This document shows, piece by piece, positions 52,448 through 61,526 of a stretch of DNA of 64,000 bases. Numbering within the stretch: position 1 is the stretch's first letter; the number at the start of each line of letters is the position of its first letter. The stretch comes from Flavobacterium sp. LHD-80 (GTDB taxonomy: Bacteria; Bacteroidota; Bacteroidia; Flavobacteriales; Flavobacteriaceae). The notes under the pieces are model-generated. The model had not been told where the DNA came from, ran no database searches, and saw only the letters and a list, made by a program, of their open reading frames with translations. The position numbers were made by a program, and so were the translations under genes. The DNA is taken from positions 124,001 through 188,000 of the forward strand of contig NZ_JAVFVS010000001.1 of NCBI RefSeq assembly GCF_030929605.1, in the 5' to 3' direction.

Positions 52448-52522
52448 ATGCTGAGATTCTAAGATACTAAGATGCTAAGTTTTTTTAAATTTTTAAAACT
52501 TTGCGACTTTGCGTCTTTGCGA
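52448..52522. repeat. Two octamer arrays after the RDD gene
   Basis: First array 52448-52479: ATGCTGAG, ATTCTAAG, ATACTAAG, ATGCTAAG. Second array 52499-52522: CTTTGCGA, CTTTGCGT, CTTTGCGA. Both have strict 8-bp spacing. They occupy the start of the 225-nt gap before the next gene. Confidence 0.8.
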
Positions 52523-52661
52523 GATTTTTTCCTCTTATTTTTTAGTTTAAGATGATTGCTTAACATTGGTTTGGATTTAATTTTTTAAATTTAACAAGTT
52601 TAATATTTAGAAAAGGAGTATCCGAAAAGCCAAAGAGTAGGACAATTTAAGCGTAAATACC

Positions 52662-53516
52662 ATGAAAATTAAAAAATCCGCCGCGTTATTACTATTGTTT
52701 TTTGTTTCTGTTTTTTCTTTCGCTCAAGGCGGAAAAAAATTGGACAAAATTATAAAAAGAGATTATACGATTATTGAAGGTACGATTTCTAAAATATCAG
52801 ACAAAACTGTCGAATATTCACTTCCTGGAGAAACACTGCAAATTGTTTTGGATGTTTCGCAAATTGCCCGAATCGATTTTGCAAGTGGACGATCACAGAC
52901 ATTTGATGTAAGTCAGGGAAGCAGTTCACCTTCACCGTCGTCAGGTTCTGGATATGTTGCAGCAACAGAAATAAAACAGAATACCATTGCAGTGCTTCCG
53001 GTTCCGTTTTTAAATGCCGATAGTCAGCAAAGTTCTGAGGAAATGGCAAAATTTGCTCAAAATGACATGTACAACAAATTGCTGGATAAATCTGGAAATA
53101 TTGCACCGCTGACAGTTCAGGATTTGAGAACTACCAACAGTTTGTTAAGCAAAGCAGGGATTGATTATCACAATATCGATTCGACTCCAATTGAAGACCT
53201 TGAAAAAATATTAGGCGTCGATAATATCGTTGCAGCGAAGGTTTCGTATACAATTAATTCAGGAACAACGGCCACTACATACAATAGCGGCAATGCAAAA
53301 GTGAGTGATAATAATAAGAAAGTGACCACTAACGATATTTCTACGACAACAGCCAATACACAGGTTTATTATTACTATACAGTGTATTTTGACATGTACA
53401 AAAACACAACAAAAATATACTCGCAAACGCGTAAACCTTTCCTTGCCATAAAAGATAGTTGGATGGAATCTGTTCAATATTTATTGAAAAGAAGCCCAAT
53501 TTACGTTAGAAAGTAA
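52662..53516 (+). CDS. Secreted protein with CsgG/TolB-like middle domain, function unknown
   Basis: The protein has 284 residues with a signal peptide (about 1-21). The N-terminal part (KRDYTIIEGTISKISDKTVE) looks like a small beta domain that recurs in Bacteroidetes. A Ser/Pro-rich linker follows, then NTIAVLPVPFLN, MAKFAQNDMYNKLL and LEKILGVDNIVAAKVSYTIN. This order resembles periplasmic CsgG/FlgO-like domains that sense or assemble at the outer membrane. No partner is evident apart from the next small gene. Confidence 0.65.
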   Translation: MKIKKSAALLLLFFVSVFSFAQGGKKLDKIIKRDYTIIEGTISKISDKTVEYSLPGETLQIVLDVSQIARIDFASGRSQTFDVSQGSSSPSPSSGSGYVAATEIKQNTIAVLPVPFLNADSQQSSEEMAKFAQNDMYNKLLDKSGNIAPLTVQDLRTTNSLLSKAGIDYHNIDSTPIEDLEKILGVDNIVAAKVSYTINSGTTATTYNSGNAKVSDNNKKVTTNDISTTTANTQVYYYYTVYFDMYKNTTKIYSQTRKPFLAIKDSWMESVQYLLKRSPIYVRK

Positions 53517-53527
53517 GGATGTAAAGT

Positions 53528-53947
53528 ATGCTGAAATTTAAATCTAAAATTGATATTTTGTTAGTGCTTATTTTAAGTATCCCTTTAGGCAGTGCTTTAA
53601 TAAGATCGCTTTACGATAATAAATGGTTCGCAAGTGGTATTATATTTTTAGTGATTTGTTTTATAATCCATATGTTTTTGACTACATATTACTGGATTGA
53701 AGGTCAAAAATTGACTATAAAAAGTGGTTTTTTGGTTAACAGCTCAATTGACATTTTGAGTATAAAGAAAATTTCAGAAACAAATAGTATAATGAGTGCT
53801 CCTGCGCTTTCTTTAGACAGGCTTGAAATTTTATATAATAAGTCTGACAACATAGTAATTTCTCCAAAACACAAAAGCGTATTTTTTGAAGCAATAAAAA
53901 AAATAAACCCTGAAGTAGAAATAGTGTTAAAAAACAAGCAGAATTAA
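53528..53947 (+). CDS. PH-domain-like membrane protein
   Basis: The protein has 139 residues. Two hydrophobic helices (about 10-22 and 34-53) are followed by a small bacterial PH-type beta domain (YWIEGQKLTIKSGFLVNSSI, IVISPKHKSVFFEAIKKINP). Such proteins sit in the inner membrane with unknown ligands. It starts 11 nt after the previous gene, so the two probably share a transcript. Confidence 0.8.
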   Translation: MLKFKSKIDILLVLILSIPLGSALIRSLYDNKWFASGIIFLVICFIIHMFLTTYYWIEGQKLTIKSGFLVNSSIDILSIKKISETNSIMSAPALSLDRLEILYNKSDNIVISPKHKSVFFEAIKKINPEVEIVLKNKQN

Positions 53948-53954
53948 GGATAAC

Positions 53955-53986
53955 CTTTGCACCTTTGTAACTCTGAAACTTTGCAC
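53955..53986. repeat. Octamer array (4 x 8 bp, CTTTGNNN)
   Basis: Words CTTTGCAC, CTTTGTAA, CTCTGAAA and CTTTGCAC fill nearly the whole 49-nt gap between the PH-domain gene and the TRIC gene. Confidence 0.8.
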
Positions 53987-53996
53987 CTAAAAAAAA

Positions 53997-54599
53997 ATGT
54001 TCCATATTTTAGATCTTATCGGTACGATGGCTTTTGCCATGTCTGGCGCTTTAACAGCAATGCATAAAAAACTCGATCCGTTTGGGGTTTTTATTATTGC
54101 TTTTGTTACGGCCGTTGGAGGCGGAACGTTGCGTGATGTTTTAATTGGCAGAACACCAGTTGGCTGGATGCGCGATATGCAATACGTTTATGTAATTATT
54201 TTAGGATTTTTCCTTGCAATTCTTTTCAGGAAAAGTTTTGATAAACTTCGAACTTCCTTATTTCTATTTGATACAATTGGTCTTGGCGTTTTTACTTTAA
54301 TTGGTCTTGAAAGAGGGCTAACAACAGGACTTCATCCGGTAATTTGTATTGCTTTAGGAACTATGACGGCTTGTTTTGGTGGCGTAATCAGAGATATTTT
54401 GTGCAACGAAATTCCGAATGTTTTTAGAGAAGAAATCTACGCCACAATATGTATTTTAGGCGGAATCGTTTTCTTTGGTTTACGAAAATTAGATCTAAAT
54501 GTAGATGTTTTATATCTGGTAACTTCATTGGTTATCATTGTAGTTCGATTAATGGCGGTGAAATACAAATGGCATTTAAAGGCATTTGATCACAAGTAA
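53997..54599 (+). CDS. TRIC-type cation channel (UPF0126)
   Basis: The protein has 200 residues and seven hydrophobic segments in two repeats. Conserved loops are AVGGGTLRDVLIGRTPVGWM (about 39-58) and CFGGVIRDILCNEIPNVFRE (about 125-144). These GGG/GGxxRD loops line the pore of trimeric intracellular cation channels, which pass K+ or Na+. Length is typical. It lies five bases before the GNAT gene of the polysaccharide locus, perhaps by accident of compaction. Confidence 0.9.
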   Translation: MFHILDLIGTMAFAMSGALTAMHKKLDPFGVFIIAFVTAVGGGTLRDVLIGRTPVGWMRDMQYVYVIILGFFLAILFRKSFDKLRTSLFLFDTIGLGVFTLIGLERGLTTGLHPVICIALGTMTACFGGVIRDILCNEIPNVFREEIYATICILGGIVFFGLRKLDLNVDVLYLVTSLVIIVVRLMAVKYKWHLKAFDHK

Positions 54600-54604
54600 T
54601 AAAT

Positions 54605-55552
54605 ATGGCATTTACCGTAAAAATATACGATCAAAACGATTATAAACTTTGGAATGATTTTATTGCCGAAGCCAAAAATGCTACGTTTTTATTCCATCGC
54701 GATTTTATGGAATATCATAAAGATCGCTTTGAAGATTTTTCGCTTTTAATTTTTGAAGATGAGAAACTAAAAGCCATTCTTCCTGCAAATAAAAAAGGAA
54801 ATTCGGTTCATTCACATCAAGGTCTTACATACGGCGGATTGATTTTTTCTTCCAAATTAAAAGCCGAAAAAACAGAAATTATTTTAGATGAAATTTTATC
54901 TTTTTTGAAAGAAAATCAGATTGAAACGTTTCATTATAAACCAATTCCAGATTTTTATTTTTCGAAAGGAAATAGAGAAATTGACTTTTTTTTATTTAAA
55001 AGAAATGCCATTCCAGAACGAAAAGAAATGAATCTCGCTGTAAATCTGCAAGTGCCTTTAAAGATTTCAAAAAGTAAGATGAAGCATTTCAGAAGAATTG
55101 AAAACCTTGATTTAGATATAATTGAAGAAAATGATTTCCAACCGTTTTGGGAACAAATTTTGGAACCAAGATTATTAGAAAAATTCGATTCAAAACCAGT
55201 TCATTCAAAAGAAGAAATGGCGCTTTTGAAACAAAATTTTCCTGAAAATATCAGACAATATTCGGTTTATCAAAACGATGAAATTGTTGCTGGAATAACG
55301 GTTTTTGAAACCGATAATGTCATTAAATCTCAATATGGTGCCACTTCAAAAAAAGGTGAAGAAGTGCGCGCACTTGATTTTTTATTCATTAATCTGATTC
55401 ATAAATACAAGCGAAAAGGCAAACACTTTTTTGATATGGGAATTGTAAATGAAGACAACGAAAGCGGTTATCATTCAGGACTTTTAAAGCAAAAAGAAGA
55501 ATTGGGCTGTGCAGTTTACAATCAGGATTTTTATAAAATCGATTTAAAATGA
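54605..55552 (+). CDS. GNAT/FemAB-like N-acyltransferase of the polysaccharide locus
   Basis: The protein has 315 residues. It has two acyltransferase-like halves: [20 protein letters not shown] near the start and [20 protein letters not shown] with [19 protein letters not shown] later. The arrangement resembles FemAB-related N-acyltransferases that place acyl or aminoacyl groups on amino sugars or peptides. Its stop overlaps the next ATG, coupling it to a sugar aminotransferase. It may therefore acylate the amino sugar that enzyme makes. Confidence 0.7.
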   Translation: MAFTVKIYDQNDYKLWNDFIAEAKNATFLFHRDFMEYHKDRFEDFSLLIFEDEKLKAILPANKKGNSVHSHQGLTYGGLIFSSKLKAEKTEIILDEILSFLKENQIETFHYKPIPDFYFSKGNREIDFFLFKRNAIPERKEMNLAVNLQVPLKISKSKMKHFRRIENLDLDIIEENDFQPFWEQILEPRLLEKFDSKPVHSKEEMALLKQNFPENIRQYSVYQNDEIVAGITVFETDNVIKSQYGATSKKGEEVRALDFLFINLIHKYKRKGKHFFDMGIVNEDNESGYHSGLLKQKEELGCAVYNQDFYKIDLK

Positions 55553-56628
55553 TACCATTTCTACACCTAAAAAAAATAAACGAACCGTATGAAAAGACCT
55601 TTCAAGAAAAATTGAAATCAGTTTTAGAAAACGGCTGGTATATTTTAGGAAAAGAAGTAGAAACTTTTGAAAAGGCTTTCGCCGAATACAATCAAACGAA
55701 ATATTGCATTGGAGTAGGAAATGGTTTTGATGCCTTAGTTTTAATTTTCAAAGGATATATTGAACTCGGAAAACTCAAAAAAGGCGATGAAGTTATTGTT
55801 CCTGCAAACACATATATAGCAAGTATTTTAGCCATTTTACAAGCCGATTTAGTTCCGATTTTGGTCGAGCCAAAATTAGAAACCTATAATATAAATCCTG
55901 ATTTAATTCAGGAGAAAATCACTCCAAAAACAAAAGCCATTTTAGCCGTTCATCTCTACGGACAATTGGCAGAAATGGACAAAATAAATGAAATTGCAGA
56001 TCGAAATAATTTAATAATTGTAGAAGATTCTGCACAATCGCATGGAGCAATCAGCAATCTAAAATCAGCGTCAGCGCATAGTTTTTATCCAGGAAAAAAT
56101 TTGGGTTGTCTAGGCGACGGGGGAGCGATTACCACAAATGATTCTGAACTAGCAAAAGTACTTTTTGCACTTCGAAATTATGGTTCTGAGCAAAAATACT
56201 ATAACGAATATATTGGTGTAAATTCCAGATTAGATGAACTTCAGGCTGGATTTTTAAATCTGAAATTACCAAATTTAAATTCCGATAATAATAAACGAAG
56301 AGCGATTGCAAAACGTTATTTATCTGAAATTAAAAATGATAAAATAATTCTTCCATTATGGGATTTCTCAGATAATCATGTTTTTCATTTATTCGTAATC
56401 AGAAACGAAAATAGAGATGATTTACAGCACTATTTAGCTCAAAACAATATTCAGACGGTAATTCATTATCCAATTCCGCCACACAAACAAAAAGCATTTT
56501 CTGCGTGGAATAATTTGTCTTTTCCAATTACAGAAAAAATCCACAACGAAGTTTTGAGTTTACCAATAAGCCCGGTTTTAACTGAAACAGAAATTGATTT
56601 TATCATCGAAATTTTAAACAAATACTAA
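55549..56628 (+). CDS. DegT/DnrJ/EryC1/StrS sugar aminotransferase (FdtB/QdtB-like candidate)
   Basis: The protein has 359 residues with a PLP-dependent fold. [20 protein letters not shown] binds the cofactor phosphate region. [10 protein letters not shown] holds the Asp contacting [19 protein letters not shown] carries the catalytic Lys (SFYPGKN), and [20 protein letters not shown] the conserved Asn/Arg region. It aminates a nucleotide 3- or 4-keto sugar. The FdtA-like isomerase at 61122 suggests a 3-amino-3,6-dideoxyhexose linked to dTDP. Confidence 0.9.
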   Translation: MIPFLHLKKINEPYEKTFQEKLKSVLENGWYILGKEVETFEKAFAEYNQTKYCIGVGNGFDALVLIFKGYIELGKLKKGDEVIVPANTYIASILAILQADLVPILVEPKLETYNINPDLIQEKITPKTKAILAVHLYGQLAEMDKINEIADRNNLIIVEDSAQSHGAISNLKSASAHSFYPGKNLGCLGDGGAITTNDSELAKVLFALRNYGSEQKYYNEYIGVNSRLDELQAGFLNLKLPNLNSDNNKRRAIAKRYLSEIKNDKIILPLWDFSDNHVFHLFVIRNENRDDLQHYLAQNNIQTVIHYPIPPHKQKAFSAWNNLSFPITEKIHNEVLSLPISPVLTETEIDFIIEILNKY

Positions 56629-56631
56629 TTC

Positions 56632-58125
56632 GTGTCTGATAAAAAATCATATCAGCAGATTTTAAAAACGACTTCGCTTTTTGGTGGTGTTCAGTTTTTT
56701 TCGATTTTGATTTCGATTGTCCGAACCAAATTAATCGCTGTTTTCATCGGTCCAGCTGGAATGGGAATTATAGCTTTGTTAAATTCGACTTTAGGTGTTT
56801 TAAGCAGTGTTTCCGGACTTGGAATCGAAACCAGTTCCGTAAAAAATATTTCTGAAAATTATATAAACGAAGATTTAAAAACCGTTTCTAAAACCATTCA
56901 AATTGTAAAAAAGATTGTTTTCTTTACCGGAATTTTTGGAATGGCGTTGACTTTAGTGTTTTCTAAAGTCTTAAGTATAATCACTTTTGGAGATTCGAGT
57001 CAGACATTTGCCTTTGCCGTTCTTTCGATTACTATTTTATTTAAGCAATTAAGTTCCGGACAATTGGCCGTTTTGCAAGGTTTGCGTTCGTTTCGATTTT
57101 TGGCGAAAGCCAATTTATGCGGAAATCTTTTTGGACTTCTTTTCTCAATTCCACTTTATTATTTTCTGAAAGTTGATGCGATTCTTCCAACGATTATAGT
57201 TGCTTCATTTTCAGCTTTGATATTTTCGTTTTATTATTCGAATAAAATTAAAATTGAAAAAGAAAAAATACCCAATTCTGCTTTTTTAGTAGAAAGTAAA
57301 CTCATTGTAAAACTTGGATTTATGCTGACAATAAGCAGTGTTTTGACACTTTTGTCAACTTATTTAGTTCAGATTTATGTTGGAAAAATGGGAGGATTAG
57401 AACAAGTCGGATTTTATAACGCAGGTTTTACTTTACTGAATTCATACGTCGGGATTATTTTCACGGTCATGAGTACCGATTATTTTCCGAAACTTTCTGC
57501 CATTAATTTTGATAATGAAAAAGTTAGAGAAAGTGTTCAGCAACAAGCGCTTATTTCAATTCTGATTATAATGCCAATTATTGTTTTGTTTTTGGCTTTA
57601 AGCCCAATAATCGTAAAAGTAATTTATACAGCAAAATTTGATGCCATTTTGCCCATGATCAGCGCTGGAATTTTAGGAATGCTATTTCGCGCCGTTTCTT
57701 GGTCAATGGGATTTATTTTAATTGCAAAAGGCGATTCAAAAATATTTATTAAAACTGCGATTGGTTTTAATGTTCTGTCTTTGATAATGAATGTTTCAGG
57801 CTACTATTTTTATGGTTTAGAAGGTTTAGGAATTAGTTTTTGTCTTTATTTTTTATGTCATTTTATCGGACTAAAAATCATCACCAAAAACAGTTATGAT
57901 TTTTATTTTGAAAGAGAATTTTACGGTATTTATTTTATTTGTTTTGTTATTTGTATTGCTTCATTTTTGTTGAAATTTATTGAAAATGAAGTTTTAAAAT
58001 ATGCTTTATACGCAATGTTAATTTTGTTGTCTTTTGGTTTTAGTTTTTACGAAATCAACAAAAAGATGAATTTAAGCGAAATTTTCACTTCATTTGTTCA
58101 GCGAAAAAGAGATAAAAATGATTAA
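56632..58125 (+). CDS. wzx: O-antigen flippase, Wzx family
   Basis: The start is GTG at 56632, three bases after the DegT stop. The 497-residue protein has about twelve to fourteen hydrophobic segments and the polysaccharide-transporter pattern. The opening TTSLFGGVQFFSILISIVRT, KLIAVFIGPAGMGIIALLNS and GMGIIALLNSTLG resemble WzxE-type translocases. It flips lipid-linked oligosaccharide across the inner membrane for surface polysaccharide assembly. It overlaps the next gene by eight bases. Confidence 0.88.
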   Translation: MSDKKSYQQILKTTSLFGGVQFFSILISIVRTKLIAVFIGPAGMGIIALLNSTLGVLSSVSGLGIETSSVKNISENYINEDLKTVSKTIQIVKKIVFFTGIFGMALTLVFSKVLSIITFGDSSQTFAFAVLSITILFKQLSSGQLAVLQGLRSFRFLAKANLCGNLFGLLFSIPLYYFLKVDAILPTIIVASFSALIFSFYYSNKIKIEKEKIPNSAFLVESKLIVKLGFMLTISSVLTLLSTYLVQIYVGKMGGLEQVGFYNAGFTLLNSYVGIIFTVMSTDYFPKLSAINFDNEKVRESVQQQALISILIIMPIIVLFLALSPIIVKVIYTAKFDAILPMISAGILGMLFRAVSWSMGFILIAKGDSKIFIKTAIGFNVLSLIMNVSGYYFYGLEGLGISFCLYFLCHFIGLKIITKNSYDFYFEREFYGIYFICFVICIASFLLKFIENEVLKYALYAMLILLSFGFSFYEINKKMNLSEIFTSFVQRKRDKND

Positions 58126-58864
58126 GAAGAGCTACAGAAAATTTCGTTCGTTTTATCATAAATTCAGGTTTTACTGGTCGGTAAACTGGACCAAAACGCT
58201 GTACTTTAATTTTAAGAAACTGCCTTTTGAAACAGCTAAAAAACTTCCCGTTTTCTTTTACAAAAGAGTAAAGTTCACATCAATTTCCGGAGAAATTCAA
58301 ATTGATGGAAACATCCAAAAAGGAATGATTGGTTTTGGTCAGCCTTATGAATTGAATACGGTTCATCGTGGCATTGCAGAAATCAATATTCAGGGTAAAT
58401 TAATTTTTAAGGGAAAATTTCAATTTGGCAAAGATTATTTTCTTTTTGTTGGAGAAAATGCCGTTTGCGAATTGGGAAATATGTCCTCAATGGCGTCAAA
58501 CGCAAAACTGATTTGTCTTGAAAAAGTGGTTTTAGGAAATTATGTTCGTCTAGGAGCAGAAAGCCAGATTATCGATACCAATTTTCATGATATGATCGAT
58601 ACGAGAACTGGCGAAAAACAGAAAAAAATAGGCCCAGTTTTTATAGGAAATTATACTTTTAGCGGAAGCAGGATTTCGATAATGAAAAACACAAAGACGC
58701 CTGATTTCTGTACCATCGCAACTAATTCTTTCTGTAATAAAAATTATACTTCGTGGGGAAGTAATATTTTAATTGGAGGAATTCCTGCTAAATTAATCAG
58801 AACAAATATTTCGAGAGATTGGGAAGGAGAAAAACAACAATTAGATGATTTCCTGACAATCTAA
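58118..58864 (+). CDS. Left-handed beta-helix acyltransferase
   Basis: The start at 58118 (MIKKSYRKFRSFYHKF) overlaps the wzx stop. A longer frame to 58094 has only a TTG start. The 248-residue protein has a helical, basic N-terminus and then hexapeptide-like turns (LICLEKVVLGNYVRLGAESQ, IGNYTFSGSRISIMKNTK, GGIPAKLIR). It is probably an O- or N-acetyltransferase for the polysaccharide. It could be the acetyltransferase step (FdtC-like) of the amino-sugar pathway. Confidence 0.78.
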   Translation: MIKKSYRKFRSFYHKFRFYWSVNWTKTLYFNFKKLPFETAKKLPVFFYKRVKFTSISGEIQIDGNIQKGMIGFGQPYELNTVHRGIAEINIQGKLIFKGKFQFGKDYFLFVGENAVCELGNMSSMASNAKLICLEKVVLGNYVRLGAESQIIDTNFHDMIDTRTGEKQKKIGPVFIGNYTFSGSRISIMKNTKTPDFCTIATNSFCNKNYTSWGSNILIGGIPAKLIRTNISRDWEGEKQQLDDFLTI

Positions 58865-58869
58865 AAATT

Positions 58870-58996
58870 GGAACACGGATGACACAGATTCGCTAAAGCG
58901 AAGACGCGGACAAAAACGGATTTTTCTTGATTAATTCATTAATGAAATTCGTTTTATCCGCGTCTTTACGAAGTAAATCTGTAAAATCAGCGTTCC
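58870..58996. repeat. Large imperfect inverted repeat between convergent genes
   Basis: GGAACACGGATGACACAGAT at the left is roughly complemented at the right up to 58996, including the shared GACGCGGA/TCCGCGTC words. The right arm contains the final codons and stop (58987) of the minus-strand glycosyltransferase, which ends in MER. Confidence 0.75.
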
Positions 58997-59889
58997 ATTA
59001 TAATACAGATACGTTGTTTAATTTCCAATAAAATATAGTTCAAAAACAATTTTAAATTCGAAGTTTTAAACGCCAAAATCATTTCAAAATGCATTCGTTT
59101 CAAAATCGCTTTTTGTTCTACATTAGTTTTATTTAAAGCGATTGCTTTCTTGATAATCAAATAAGTTGAATAATTTATTTTCCTAGACCTTTCGTCATTT
59201 TTAAGAAAAAAGTGCGTTCCTAAAGAAGTCGTTGAGATTCTTTTTTTGATTAAAATTTCATCGATATAATCAAAATCATATTTTCGAGAAGCTCTAATCC
59301 AAAGATCTAAATCTTCATAAGCCAGATTTTCATCATAACCTTGCAAATCATCAAAAACAGATTTTTTAACCATTGAAGAAACAGAGCAAATACTGTTTCC
59401 ACCAGAAATAACACTCAAATAAATATCGCCGGTTTCTCTTTTTTCAATTGTTTTTTTTGATTCATCAACAGGGAAGTAATAAAAATAAAATTTACCTTGT
59501 TCATTGATTAATTCGGCATTTCCGTAAACAACGCCAAGGTTTTTAAAACGACTTTCTCGGAAAGCTTTAAGTTGCAATGAAACACAATTGGATAATAAAA
59601 TATCATCGCAAGCCAAGTCAATTATAAAATCTCCTTTTGCCAATTTTAAAGCTTTATTGAAGGATTTTGTACTTCCTAAATTTTTTTCATTGGCAATAAA
59701 TTGAATTTCAGGATAATCAATTAGCCATTTTTCAATCGTTTCTTTCGAATTATCGGTGCTAAAATCATCAACAATAATTAATTCAATAAAAGGATAATCT
59801 TGATTTATCGCCGAAAATAAACTTTCAACAACAAACTTTTCCTGATTATAACACAAGCAAATAATAGTAACCAATGAATTATCCTGCAT
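58987..59889 (-). CDS. Family 2 glycosyltransferase
   Basis: The protein has 300 residues with a GT-A fold. LVTIICLCYNQEKFVVESLF starts the Rossmann part, ELIIVDDFSTDNSKE binds the nucleotide, and the metal-binding acidic motif is DFIDLACDDILL. The acceptor-side YDENLAYEDLDLWIRASRKY carries the ED motif typical of GT2 enzymes. It is oriented against the surrounding genes, so it is transcribed separately. The last residues lie within a repeat. Confidence 0.9.
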   Translation of the reverse strand: MQDNSLVTIICLCYNQEKFVVESLFSAINQDYPFIELIIVDDFSTDNSKETIEKWLIDYPEIQFIANEKNLGSTKSFNKALKLAKGDFIIDLACDDILLSNCVSLQLKAFRESRFKNLGVVYGNAELINEQGKFYFYYFPVDESKKTIEKRETGDIYLSVISGGNSICSVSSMVKKSVFDDLQGYDENLAYEDLDLWIRASRKYDFDYIDEILIKKRISTTSLGTHFFLKNDERSRKINYSTYLIIKKAIALNKTNVEQKAILKRMHFEMILAFKTSNLKLFLNYILLEIKQRICIIMER

Positions 59890-59903
59890 ATTTTTCTTGT
59901 TTT

Positions 59904-59963
59904 ACCATTAAGACATTAAGAAAATTAAGTCCAAAGCTTTATGCTACTTAATGTCTTAATGGT
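59904..59963. repeat. Inverted repeat with 17-bp perfect arms
   Basis: ACCATTAAGACATTAAG and its complement are separated by 26 nt. The left part repeats CATTAAGA with 8-bp spacing. It lies between two divergent glycosyltransferase genes. Confidence 0.8.
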
Positions 59964-59990
59964 TCTAAATCTTATTTTATTTTAAAGAGT

Positions 59991-59998
59991 TATATTTG
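59991..59998 (+). promoter_or_regulatory. -7 promoter element for the second polysaccharide operon
   Basis: TATATTTG, 22 nt before the ATG at 60021. Confidence 0.5.
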
Positions 59999-60020
59999 AT
60001 ACGAAAATAAGAAATCACGA

Positions 60021-61118
60021 ATGATATCGACTCACAAAAAAAAGAAAATCGCTTTAATTGGCTATCGCTTAAGCGGAGGCGGAAGCGATAAAGTGATGGC
60101 AAATTTGTCGATCTTTTTTCAGCATCAGGGTTTTGAAGTCGATATTATTATTGTTTTGGACGAAGTAAGTTTTCCATATTTGGGAAAATTAGTGAATTTG
60201 GGTTTGTTGAAGAATAAAACCAATGGAATTTTTAATAAAGTCAAACGATTAAAGGCTTTAAATGCTTATTTAAAGGAAAATAAATTCGATTTTATTATTG
60301 ATTTTCGTTTCCGAACCAAGATAATTCAAGAACTTATTTTAGCCCGATTTATCTATAATACAAAGACGATTTTTACCGTTCACAGTTTTTTGATCGATCA
60401 TTATATGCCAAATAATTCGTGGCTTACAAGATTGATGTACAATCATTGTTATGCGAATGTGGCGATTACGAATGAAATGAAAAACCTGATTGAAGCTAAA
60501 CATCAGTTGCAAAATGTAGTCACTATTCACAATCCAATTTATTTGGAAGAAATTGTGAAAAAGCAAATTGAAAAAATAGATATTGAATTTGATTATATAA
60601 TTGCAATTGGTCAATATGAAAACGAAATAAAACAGTTTGATCAATTGATTTCAAGTTATGCGCAATCAGATTTATCTAGAAAAAATATGCATTTAGTGAT
60701 TGTTGGAAATGGCGACGAATCAAAGCTTAAAAATGGGATTTTAGAAAATAACATTTCAGGATTTGTACATCTTTTAGGCTATCAAAACAATCCGTTTAAA
60801 TATTTAAGTAAAGCCAAATTCTTGGTTTTAAGCAGTAAAAATGAAGGTTTTCCAAATGTGATTTTAGAAGCTTTAGCCTGCGAAACTCCAGTTGTTTCTT
60901 TTAATTGCGATTTTGGGCCGAGAGATATGATTTCGAATTTTGAAAATGGGATTTTGGTAGAAAATCAAAATTGGGAGAAATTGACAGAAGCCATGAATTT
61001 ATTGACTTCAGATGAAGTTTTGTACCAAAATATCAAGCAAAATACACTCAAAAGCATTGATCCATTTTTATTAGAAAAAATTGGGCAACAATGGTTACAT
61101 TTGATGAAAGCGAATTAA
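60021..61118 (+). CDS. Family 4 glycosyltransferase
   Basis: The protein has 365 residues with a GT-B fold. The N-terminal Rossmann loop is IALIGYRLSGGGSDKVMANL. The donor-binding half has YIIAIGQYENEIKQFDQLIS, the HLLGYQNNPFKYLSKAKFLV strand-helix, and the diagnostic SSKNEGFPNVILEALACETP (E-x7-E). It adds a sugar during polysaccharide synthesis in the cytosol. It is followed by the FdtA-like gene after three bases. Confidence 0.92.
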   Translation: MISTHKKKKIALIGYRLSGGGSDKVMANLSIFFQHQGFEVDIIIVLDEVSFPYLGKLVNLGLLKNKTNGIFNKVKRLKALNAYLKENKFDFIIDFRFRTKIIQELILARFIYNTKTIFTVHSFLIDHYMPNNSWLTRLMYNHCYANVAITNEMKNLIEAKHQLQNVVTIHNPIYLEEIVKKQIEKIDIEFDYIIAIGQYENEIKQFDQLISSYAQSDLSRKNMHLVIVGNGDESKLKNGILENNISGFVHLLGYQNNPFKYLSKAKFLVLSSKNEGFPNVILEALACETPVVSFNCDFGPRDMISNFENGILVENQNWEKLTEAMNLLTSDEVLYQNIKQNTLKSIDPFLLEKIGQQWLHLMKAN

Positions 61119-61121
61119 AAT

Positions 61122-61526
61122 ATGACAACGATTCACGATATAACAATACTTAATATTCCGGTTGTAGAAGATCTAAAAGGGAATTTGGCTTTTATTCAAA
61201 ATGATATTTTACCATTTGAATTTAAGCGTGTTTATTATCTTTTTGATGTTCCGAGTTCTGCTTTCCGCGGAGGACATTCGCACATCGAACAACACGAAGT
61301 TTTGATTGCCTTAAGTGGAAGTTTTGAGGTGAAAGTGACTGATGGAGTTGATAAAAAAAGTTTTTTGCTCAATAAACCCAATATCGGTTTGCATTTGCCA
61401 AAAGGAATTTGGAGAGAATTAGAAAATTTCTCTTCGGGCTCGGTTTGTCTGGTTTTAGCTTCGGATGTTTTTGAAGAATCTGATTATATCAGAGATTTTG
61501 GAACTTTCTTGATTTCCAAAAAATGA
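61122..61526 (+). CDS. fdtA: FdtA/QdtA-like dTDP-4-keto-6-deoxyhexose 3,4-ketoisomerase (WxcM-like cupin)
   Basis: The protein has 134 residues. FKRVYYLFDVPSSAFRGGHS and HIEQHEVLIALSGSFEVKV carry the HSH active-site cupin motif of FdtA-type isomerases. The late GLHLPKGIWRELENFS is also typical. These convert dTDP-4-keto-6-deoxyglucose to a 3-keto sugar, the substrate for a DegT aminotransferase such as the one at 55549. Whether the product has the galacto (Fuc3N) or gluco (Qui3N) configuration cannot be told. Its stop overlaps the next gene (ATGA). Confidence 0.87.
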   Translation: MTTIHDITILNIPVVEDLKGNLAFIQNDILPFEFKRVYYLFDVPSSAFRGGHSHIEQHEVLIALSGSFEVKVTDGVDKKSFLLNKPNIGLHLPKGIWRELENFSSGSVCLVLASDVFEESDYIRDFGTFLISKK

